NCBI GenBank assembly: GCA_030668755.1
Contig: DAOVEW010000060.1
Location: 1 to 6,618 of the forward strand
Length of the DNA stretch: 6,618 nt
Source of the DNA: Bacillota bacterium
GTDB lineage: Bacteria > Armatimonadota > Hebobacteria > Hebobacterales > Hebobacteraceae
Reading direction: 5' to 3'
Both the position numbers and the translations under genes were made by a program. The notes under the pieces were generated by a model. That model was not told where the DNA came from. It ran no database searches and worked only from the letters and a program-made list of their open reading frames with translations. Of the stretch, positions 1-5,054 are shown in pieces; positions within the stretch are counted from its first letter, which is position 1; the number at the start of each line of letters is the position of its first letter.

Positions 1-34
1 TAGGTCGCGGGTTCGAATCCTGCCGCCGGCTCCA
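1..34 (+). tRNA. tRNA 3' end (partial; 5' part lies outside the window), possibly tRNA-Thr
   Basis: The visible part has a variable loop ending AGGTC, a T-stem GCGGG (7-11) pairing with CCTGC (19-23, one G-U), a canonical T-loop TTCGAAT (12-18), the 3' acceptor strand CGCCGGC (24-30), discriminator T (31) and CCA (32-34). The anticodon lies outside the window, so identity cannot be read. The acceptor strand, discriminator and variable-loop AGGTC are the same as in the complete tRNA-Thr at 2401-2472, which suggests a threonine isoacceptor by inference only. Unlike that gene, this one has CCA in the DNA. Confidence 0.85.
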
Positions 35-35
35 T
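12..35 (+). repeat. Direct repeat copy 1: T-loop to 3' end of the tRNA (candidate attL-like)
   Basis: This 24-bp stretch starts exactly at the T-loop (TTCGAAT) and runs through the acceptor strand and CCA plus one T. It is repeated without mismatch at 117-140, 105 bp downstream. Tyrosine-type integrases of phages and islands are known to use tRNA T-loop-to-3'-end segments as attachment cores. The repeat is seen directly; the att interpretation is inference. Confidence 0.6.
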
Positions 36-39
36 ATCT

Positions 40-55
40 GCGACAAGGTTGTCGC
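40..55 (+). other. Stem-loop just downstream of the tRNA 3' end
   Basis: GCGACA (40-45) pairs perfectly with TGTCGC (50-55) around an AGGT loop. It lies 6 nt after the tRNA CCA, so it could act in tRNA 3' processing or termination. No T-run follows (the next bases are GGGCGG), so it is not a standard intrinsic terminator. Confidence 0.45.
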
Positions 56-59
56 GGGC

Positions 60-115
60 GGCTAGGTCGCCTGCCGCGACCGCCGTGGCGGTTCCCGCAT
101 TGCGGGTACCTAGCC
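60..115 (+). repeat. Nested inverted repeats that can fold as a branched structure
   Basis: An outer 8-bp stem pairs GGCTAGGT (60-67) with ACCTAGCC (108-115). Inside it are ACCGC (79-83)/GCGGT (88-92) with a CGTG loop, and CCCGC (94-98)/GCGGG (102-106) with an ATT loop. A short CGC/GCG arm (68-70/76-78) could add a third branch. An alternative hairpin, GGTCGC (65-70) with GCGACC (76-81), would compete with the outer stem. This is not a tRNA: the sequence at 112-116 cannot pair as a T-stem with the following tRNA-like piece. It could be a REP-like element or the structured core of an integrated-element remnant. Confidence 0.5.
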
Positions 116-116
116 A

Positions 117-140
117 TTCGAATCCTGCCGCCGGCTCCAT
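117..140 (+). repeat. Direct repeat copy 2: isolated tRNA 3' end (candidate attR-like)
   Basis: This is an exact copy of positions 12-35, beginning TTCGAAT and ending in GGCTCCAT. The five bases before it (AGCCA, 112-116) cannot form a T-stem with CCTGC (124-128), and no anticodon arm is present. It is therefore a detached 3' fragment and not a second tRNA gene. The identity breaks precisely at the T-loop border, as expected for a recombination core. The next gene's longest possible start is only 10 bp downstream. Confidence 0.6.
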
Positions 141-149
141 CAGCCGCCA

Positions 150-2303
150 GTGAAGGACCCCTTGCGGGCCGCCACGAACCGTTCTTCTGCCATGTCGTCC
201 CGCGCTCCGGAACTCAGAGGCGCTTCCGCGGCTCAGTCCTCGCGCCGCACGTCCGCGCTTGCGGCGCTCGGTGTGTTCCTGCTCCTGTTCGCGGTCTACC
301 ACGCTACGCTGGTCCGCACCGTCGTAGACCAAGATAGCGGAGAGCTCGTCGCCGCCGCACACGTGCTGGGCATCGCCCATCCAACCGGCTACCCTCTCTG
401 GGTGCTGCTCGCGCGCGGCTTTGACTTCCTCCCGGTCGGCGGCACCAGCGCCTACCGGGTGGGCCTCCTTTCCGCCGTCTCCACAGCCGCCGCGGGTGCC
501 ATCGTCACGGCCCTAGCGGCCGGCCTGACCGGGGCGCTGCTGCCCGCCATCCTCGCCGGACTCGCCTACGGCCTCTGGTTTCCCGTCTGGAGCCAAGCCG
601 TGCGCGCCGAGGTATACGGCCTCACTGCCTTGCTTGTAGCCCTGGCCCTCGCTGCGTTCTTCGCATGGGAGCGCGGCCGCTCGCCCAAGACGCTGGGATG
701 GTTCGCTCTGGCCGTTGGGTTCGTGTCGATGCACCACCGGACTGCGATGCTCATGATCGCGCCCGCGTTGATCGCTGCGGCCGTCCTCACGCGGCCGAGG
801 AGTCTCCGGCTCTACGCTGGTGTCGCAGGCCTGTTCCTTGCGCCGTTTGCCTGTTATGTGTATCTGCCGATTCGCGCCGCCGCGCGGCCGCCCGTGAACT
901 GGACCAACCCCACGACCTGGGACCGCTTCTGGGACCACGTGCTGGCCACTCAGTATCAGGGCTATGCGCTCTCCCACAGTCTGGCCGAGATGAAACACGA
1001 GGCCATCAAGCTGCTGCCCGACGTGCTCGCGCCGAGTGTCGGCTGGTCGCTGCTGCTGGCCCTGATCGGCGTGCCGCTGATTGTCTGGGGCTGCCTGTGG
1101 TGGATTCGCCGCGCCCCGGCCGCGGCAGGCTCGCTGGCCGCGGGGGCCGCACTCCTTGTCTTCTGGGTGTTGCAGTGGGGCGAGACGACGGACCTGAAGG
1201 TCTTTCTGCTGCCGCTCGGCGCGGTGCTGGCGATGTACGGTGGAGCGGGAGTCACGCGCGTGGCCGCGCTCCTCCCCACCCTCATCGCGAGACGAGCAGC
1301 AATCGCTGTTCTGGGTGTGCTGGTGTGCGGCAGCCTGGTGAGGGTCAACTGGGAGCGCTGCGACCTCAGCAATCTCTGGCAGCACCGGGACCGGTGGGTG
1401 GCAGTGCTATCTCAGCTCGAGCCGAATGCGATCTTCATCTCCGACAACGATGTGCCCAGCTTCGTAACCACATATCTTCAGAACGTGGAGGGTACGCGCC
1501 GCGACGTTACGCTGATACGCGTGATCCCGCTCCAACTCGACTGGTATCTAGAACTCATCCAAGACTCAGAGCTGCGAGAGGCGGTCCGTGCGGCTTGGAC
1601 AGATACGCCCGCAAGCTTGCGACAAGTGGGACCGCGTGATCCGGCAGAGATGCAATGGGACAGGACAGCCTACTTCGCTTACCAGCTTGCCGAACGCCTG
1701 AAAGGCAGCCGACCGGTCTATGCCTTGCACGGGCCGTGGCCATTCGCGCGTCGGGCGACGCTGCTGGACCAGCCCCAGTTTGTGGGTCCTCCGTATTTCG
1801 TGGGCCTTAGCGAGGACGTCGTAGCGCTGAGATCCGAGGAACCGGAGGTGATTCGAGAGAAGCAGGCAGACGGTGCTCTGGCGGAAATGCCCGGCGGTGT
1901 CGAGCTGGTCGCTTTCGAGTGGGATCGGACGAAGGTGGATGCTGGCGAGGTGGTGGGCTTTCGGTCGGAGTGGCGGATGCAGAGAGGACTGCCGCCAGTA
2001 CATTTTGCGATTGGCCTGAGGCCGGAGGGAGTGGATGCCGAACACTTCAGACGAGAGCTGCTGCCGAAGGGCAGATTTATCCAAGGATTCCCCCTCACCT
2101 ATGGGCTGCGCCATCTGGGAGCATCACCAGAAGGAACAGTTCGCGAGCAGCGGGGGTATGCCATCATTCCCACGAACGCGCCCCAGGGAACTTACCGGGT
2201 GGCCGTCGGGCTGGGTCCCCCGTACACAGAGCAGTATGAAGGCTGGGTGGAGGTCGGTAAGCTGCAGGTACACGCAGGGCCGCGGCCCAGCAATCCACCA
2301 TGA
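150..2303 (+). CDS. DUF2723 family membrane glycosyltransferase (GT-C fold, protein O-mannosyltransferase-like)
   Basis: An integral membrane protein of 717 residues, predicted to transfer a sugar, probably from a polyprenyl-phosphate donor, to an acceptor on the outer face of the membrane; the exact reaction is unknown. The first membrane segment (about 37-55) leads into the family motif DSGEL (62-66), then AHPTGYPLW (76-84) and RAEVY (152-156). DSGEL supplies acidic residues in the first outer loop, where GT-C enzymes carry catalytic or metal-binding residues. Further hydrophobic segments lie near 106-147, 155-173, 181-213, 221-240, 297-318, 326-364 and 384-398. YLPIRA (238-243) followed by PPVNW (247-251) and QYQGY (268-272) is another DUF2723 signature. 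The soluble C-terminal half includes SDNDVPSF (431-438). It ends in a beta-sandwich-like module (about 584-708) with an APQGTYRVAVGL segment (677-688). Human TMEM260, a protein O-mannosyltransferase, belongs to this family. The start is uncertain: GTG 150 gives the longest form, ATG 192 (703 residues) is equally plausible, and neither has a clear ribosome binding site. Confidence 0.85.
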   Translation: MKDPLRAATNRSSAMSSRAPELRGASAAQSSRRTSALAALGVFLLLFAVYHATLVRTVVDQDSGELVAAAHVLGIAHPTGYPLWVLLARGFDFLPVGGTSAYRVGLLSAVSTAAAGAIVTALAAGLTGALLPAILAGLAYGLWFPVWSQAVRAEVYGLTALLVALALAAFFAWERGRSPKTLGWFALAVGFVSMHHRTAMLMIAPALIAAAVLTRPRSLRLYAGVAGLFLAPFACYVYLPIRAAARPPVNWTNPTTWDRFWDHVLATQYQGYALSHSLAEMKHEAIKLLPDVLAPSVGWSLLLALIGVPLIVWGCLWWIRRAPAAAGSLAAGAALLVFWVLQWGETTDLKVFLLPLGAVLAMYGGAGVTRVAALLPTLIARRAAIAVLGVLVCGSLVRVNWERCDLSNLWQHRDRWVAVLSQLEPNAIFISDNDVPSFVTTYLQNVEGTRRDVTLIRVIPLQLDWYLELIQDSELREAVRAAWTDTPASLRQVGPRDPAEMQWDRTAYFAYQLAERLKGSRPVYALHGPWPFARRATLLDQPQFVGPPYFVGLSEDVVALRSEEPEVIREKQADGALAEMPGGVELVAFEWDRTKVDAGEVVGFRSEWRMQRGLPPVHFAIGLRPEGVDAEHFRRELLPKGRFIQGFPLTYGLRHLGASPEGTVREQRGYAIIPTNAPQGTYRVAVGLGPPYTEQYEGWVEVGKLQVHAGPRPSNPP

Positions 2304-2362
2304 GCTGGAGGGTGCGGGCTGGGTCTGTCCATCGAACGGCTCTTACTTATCTTTCTGCCGCG

Positions 2363-2390
2363 TTGACAGGCCCCCAACCGGTGTGTTATC
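2363..2390 (+). promoter_or_regulatory. Putative sigma-70-type promoter of the tRNA-Thr gene
   Basis: A perfect -35 hexamer TTGACA (2363-2368) is followed 15-16 bp later by TGTTATC (2384-2390) as a weaker -10. TGTTAT matches the TATAAT consensus at 4 of 6 positions. Initiation about 7 nt after the -10 would start transcription around 2396, just 5 nt before the mature tRNA 5' end, a geometry typical of tRNA promoters. Transcription may continue into the aminotransferase operon, because no intrinsic terminator with a T-run is seen after the tRNA. Confidence 0.55.
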
Positions 2391-2400
2391 GTCGAAGCGG

Positions 2401-2472
2401 GCCGGCGTGGCTCAGTGGCAGAGCAGCGGTTTCGTAAACCGCAGGTCGTCGGTTCGAATCCGACCGCCGGCT
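2401..2472 (+). tRNA. tRNA-Thr, anticodon CGT
   Basis: A complete cloverleaf can be drawn. The acceptor stem is GCCGGCG (2401-2407) with CGCCGGC (2465-2471). The D-stem is GCTC/GAGC (2410-2413/2421-2424) with loop AGTGGCA containing GG. The anticodon stem is GCGGT/ACCGC (2426-2430/2438-2442) with loop TTCGTAA and anticodon CGT at 2433-2435. The variable loop is AGGTC, and the T-arm is GTCGG/CCGAC around TTCGAAT (2448-2464). The discriminator is T (2472). CCA is not encoded (the next bases are GTT) and must be added by tRNA nucleotidyltransferase. It reads ACG codons. All stems are perfectly paired. Confidence 0.97.
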
Positions 2473-2582
2473 GTTCTCGTTTACCCTACGAGCCTGGAGA
2501 AATATCTGGTGTCAGAGCAGGCAGCCCTAGCCCTACTCGCTCGGCGCGCCGGGACAGCATCGAGCGGCGGGACAGGCGCGGC

Positions 2583-3782
2583 ATGAAGAGGAAGAACGCA
2601 GGCGGATGCTGCCTGCCGCCCATCGAAATCCCTCTCATCGATCTACGAAAGCAGCACCGCGCGCTCCAGCCCAAGATCTACGCCGCGCTCCGCCACGTCT
2701 TCGACAGCTCGGTCTTCGTCATGGGCCCCAACGTGCGGTCCTTCGAGGAGGAAATGGCGCGGTTCTGCCGGGTGAAGCACGCTGTCGGAGTCGCCTCCGG
2801 CACCGACGCGCTCCTCCTCTCTCTCGCCGCAGTGGGCATCAAGCCCGGCGACGACGTGCTCGTCCCCTCCTTCACCTACACGGCCACCGCGGCCGCCGTC
2901 TGCCACATGGGGGCGCGGCCCGTATTCGTCGATTCCCTACCAGACGGGTTCAACCTAGATCCCGCTGACGCCGAGCGCCGCATCACGCCGAACACGCGCG
3001 CCATAATCCCCGTCCATCTCTACGGCGAAGCTGCCCCCATGGACGATATCCTCGCGCTGGCGGACCGACATAACCTGCGCGTCATTGAGGATGTGGCCCA
3101 GGCCGTCGGCGCCCGCTTCGGCGACGAGCTGCTGGGCTCCCTCGGCGACGTCGGGTGCTTCAGCTTCTACCCCACGAAGAACTTGGCGGGCTGCGGCGAC
3201 GGGGGAATGATCGTCACCGACGACGACGAGATTGCCGACAAGGTCCGCCTCCTCAGGCAGCAGGCCGACGCCTCTGTCTTCGGTGGCGAGAAATACACCC
3301 ATCCCGCGGTCGGCTACAACAGCCGACTCGACGAGTTGCAGGCGGCCGTCCTCCGGGTGAAGCTGCCCCACCTCGAATCGTGGAACCGCCTGCGTCAGCT
3401 CCACGCCAACCAGTACCGACGGCGGCTGAGGGAGTCCGGCCTTGGGCTGCCCGCCCGCGGCAAGGACGACCGTCACGTATACTGCCTGTACACGGTGCGC
3501 TGCTCCGAGCGAGACGCGCTCAGGCAGCACCTCCGCGGCCGCGGCATCGGCACCGAGATCTACTACCCGCTGCCACTGCACCTTCAGCAGGCATACCAAC
3601 ATCTCGGCCACCGGGAGGGCGACCTTCCCGTGGCCGAGAGGCTGTCCAGAGAGAGCCTCTCCATCCCCGTCTACCCCGAGTTGACCGCCGACCAGGTTGA
3701 CCGCGTGGCCGATGCCATACTCGAGTTTCTGGGGAGCCGTGTGAAGCCCGAAGTGGAGGAGACCGTCACCCATGAGTTATGA
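2583..3782 (+). CDS. DegT/DnrJ/EryC1/StrS family PLP-dependent sugar aminotransferase
   Basis: A 399-residue enzyme predicted to aminate a keto group of a nucleotide-linked sugar with glutamate as donor, in the cytoplasm. The N-terminal [10 protein letters not shown] (16-25) is the usual family opening. ASGTDAL (71-77) forms the phosphate-binding turn. VIEDVAQA (167-174) holds D170, which contacts the pyridine nitrogen of [19 protein letters not shown] (193-208) contains the Schiff-base lysine K199. [12 protein letters not shown] (244-255) and [12 protein letters not shown] (322-333) are further family signatures. Length is normal and no catalytic residue is missing, so it should be active. 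The regiospecificity (3- or 4-amination) and the sugar cannot be decided. ATG 2583 is the first plausible start: any longer reading would begin inside the tRNA-Thr gene. The upstream ribosome binding site is weak. The gene is probably first in an operon with ahcY and the WecA-like/TagA gene, which suggests an amino sugar for surface polysaccharide. Confidence 0.93.
   Translation: MKRKNAGGCCLPPIEIPLIDLRKQHRALQPKIYAALRHVFDSSVFVMGPNVRSFEEEMARFCRVKHAVGVASGTDALLLSLAAVGIKPGDDVLVPSFTYTATAAAVCHMGARPVFVDSLPDGFNLDPADAERRITPNTRAIIPVHLYGEAAPMDDILALADRHNLRVIEDVAQAVGARFGDELLGSLGDVGCFSFYPTKNLAGCGDGGMIVTDDDEIADKVRLLRQQADASVFGGEKYTHPAVGYNSRLDELQAAVLRVKLPHLESWNRLRQLHANQYRRRLRESGLGLPARGKDDRHVYCLYTVRCSERDALRQHLRGRGIGTEIYYPLPLHLQQAYQHLGHREGDLPVAERLSRESLSIPVYPELTADQVDRVADAILEFLGSRVKPEVEETVTHEL
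3755..3762 (+). promoter_or_regulatory. Strong Shine-Dalgarno for ahcY, inside the aminotransferase gene
   Basis: GGAGGAGA, a near-complete anti-16S match, ends 9 nt before ATG 3772. It supports that start, which overlaps the end of the aminotransferase gene, and implies efficient coupled or independent initiation of ahcY. Confidence 0.75.
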
Positions 3783-5028
3783 CGTTAAAGACCCCAAGCT
3801 CGCAGATGCGGGAGGCCTGCGCATCGAATACGCGGGACAACACATGCCCGTTCTCCGCGGTATCCAAGAGCGGTTCGCCAAGGAGAAGCCGCTCGACGGC
3901 GTGCACCTTGGGGCCTGCCTCCATGTTACTACCGAGACCGCCAACCTCATGCAGACCCTCAAAGCGGGCGGCGCCGACCTGGCTCTGTGTGCCTCCAATC
4001 CCCTCAGCACGCAAGATGACGCCGCCGCCTGGCTCGCCGTGGAGCTCGGTATCCCCGTCTTTGCAGTGAAGGGCGAGGACAACGAAACCTACTACCAGCA
4101 CATCGAATCCGTCATCGCCGCCACCCCGCAGATCTCGATGGACGACGGGTGCGACCTCCTCTTCACCCTCCACGAGAAGCACCGGGACATGCTTCCCAAC
4201 ATGCTCGGCGGCTTGGAAGAGACTACTACCGGTGTCATCAGGCTGCGCGCCATGGAGAAGAAAGACGCGCTCGGATATCCCGTCATCGCCGTCAACGACG
4301 CGGACACGAAGCACCTCTTCGACAACCGCTACGGCACCGGACAGAGCACGGTTGACGGCATCATCCGCGCGACCAACATCCTCATGGCCGGCCGCAAGTT
4401 CGTCGTCTGCGGCTACGGTTGGTGCGGCCGCGGCGTCGCAATGCGCGCCAGGGGCATGGGCGCAGTCGTGGCGATCTGCGAGGTCGACCCACTGCGCGCG
4501 CTCGAGGCCGCCATGGACGGCTACCTCGTCATGCCGGTCGCCGAAGCCGCTAAATGGGGCGAGGTGTTCGTCACGCTCACCGGCGACTGCGCGGTGCTCC
4601 GCCGCGAGCACTTCGAGGTCATGAACGACGGCGCGATCCTCTGCAACTCCGGCCACTTCGATATCGAAATCGCCATTCCGGCCCTGCGCGAGATGGCCAA
4701 GTCCGTCCGTCGCGTCAGGCCCATGGCGGATGAGTTTCATCTCCCCGATGGCCGCCGCCTCTACCTGCTCGGAGAGGGCAGGCTCGTGAACCTCGCAGCG
4801 GCCGAGGGCCATCCAGCCAGCGTCATGGACATGAGCTTCGCCAATCAGGCCCTCTGCGCCGCCTATCTCGCGAAGAACGGCAAGTCCCTCGACAAGCGCG
4901 TCTACGGCGTCCCGCGCGACATAGACCGAGACGTCGCGCGGCTCAAGCTAGACTCCATGGGCATCGCCATCGACACCCTCACGGCGGAGCAGCAGAAGTA
5001 CCTGGCTGACTACCAGTCGGGCACTTAA
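3772..5028 (+). CDS. ahcY: S-adenosylhomocysteine hydrolase (adenosylhomocysteinase), short Thermotoga/archaeal type
   Basis: A 418-residue NAD-dependent cytoplasmic enzyme that splits S-adenosylhomocysteine into homocysteine and adenosine, relieving product inhibition of methyltransferases. Substrate-site residues are present: H51, T53 and E55 in [10 protein letters not shown] (50-59), [12 protein letters not shown] (75-86), DDG (124-126), EETTTG (149-154), K180 and D184 in [18 protein letters not shown] (175-192). NAD binding is shown by GYGWCGRG (214-221). H295 in NSGHFD and H347 in EGHP match the human H301 and H353 regions. The protein lacks the central insertion of long-form enzymes and their C-terminal K..HYRY tail, ending instead in [17 protein letters not shown] replaces the NLYGCR seen in mammalian enzymes. 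These traits mark the short clade. One archaeal short-form homologue (M. jannaschii) has been reported to prefer S-inosylhomocysteine, so that substrate is possible. ATG 3772 overlaps the aminotransferase stop by 11 bp. Confidence 0.96.
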   Translation: MSYDVKDPKLADAGGLRIEYAGQHMPVLRGIQERFAKEKPLDGVHLGACLHVTTETANLMQTLKAGGADLALCASNPLSTQDDAAAWLAVELGIPVFAVKGEDNETYYQHIESVIAATPQISMDDGCDLLFTLHEKHRDMLPNMLGGLEETTTGVIRLRAMEKKDALGYPVIAVNDADTKHLFDNRYGTGQSTVDGIIRATNILMAGRKFVVCGYGWCGRGVAMRARGMGAVVAICEVDPLRALEAAMDGYLVMPVAEAAKWGEVFVTLTGDCAVLRREHFEVMNDGAILCNSGHFDIEIAIPALREMAKSVRRVRPMADEFHLPDGRRLYLLGEGRLVNLAAAEGHPASVMDMSFANQALCAAYLAKNGKSLDKRVYGVPRDIDRDVARLKLDSMGIAIDTLTAEQQKYLADYQSGT

Positions 5029-5034
5029 CAGCCT

Positions 5035-5046
5035 CCCCGTATGGGG
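5035..5046 (+). other. Small GC hairpin over the upstream region of the fusion gene
   Basis: CCCC (5035-5038) can pair with GGGG (5043-5046) around GTAT. The GGGG lies 8 nt before ATG 5055 and is one candidate ribosome binding site; AAGGGG (5048-5053) is another but sits only 1 nt from the start. A four-pair stem is weak and could arise by chance. Confidence 0.25.
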
Positions 5047-5054
5047 CAAGGGGC

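Noticed and set aside
40..55. Rho-independent terminator after the first tRNA
   Set aside because: The stem is good but it is followed by GGGCGG and not a T-run, so only a stem-loop is reported.
60..138. Second, degenerate tRNA gene ending in the repeated 3' segment
   Set aside because: The bases before the T-loop (112-116) cannot pair as a T-stem, and no anticodon arm with a 7-nt loop is present. Only the 24-bp 3' segment is tRNA-derived.
513..1385. 290-codon open frame on the minus strand opposite the DUF2723 gene
   Set aside because: The product is rich in Q, R, H and G with no membrane or domain pattern, as expected for a shadow frame in GC-rich DNA.
2542..2551. CGGCGCGCCG palindrome as an operator
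   Set aside because: A 10-bp GC-only palindrome is expected by chance in such DNA, and no regulator or second site supports it.
2415..2582. N-terminal extension of the aminotransferase starting at ATG 2415
   Set aside because: This start lies inside the tRNA-Thr gene, and the extra residues do not resemble the family, whose members begin close to IPLIDL. ATG 2583 was chosen instead.
3766..4812. 348-codon open frame on the minus strand opposite ahcY
   Set aside because: The plus-strand frame is an unmistakable SAH hydrolase; the antisense translation shows no family motif.
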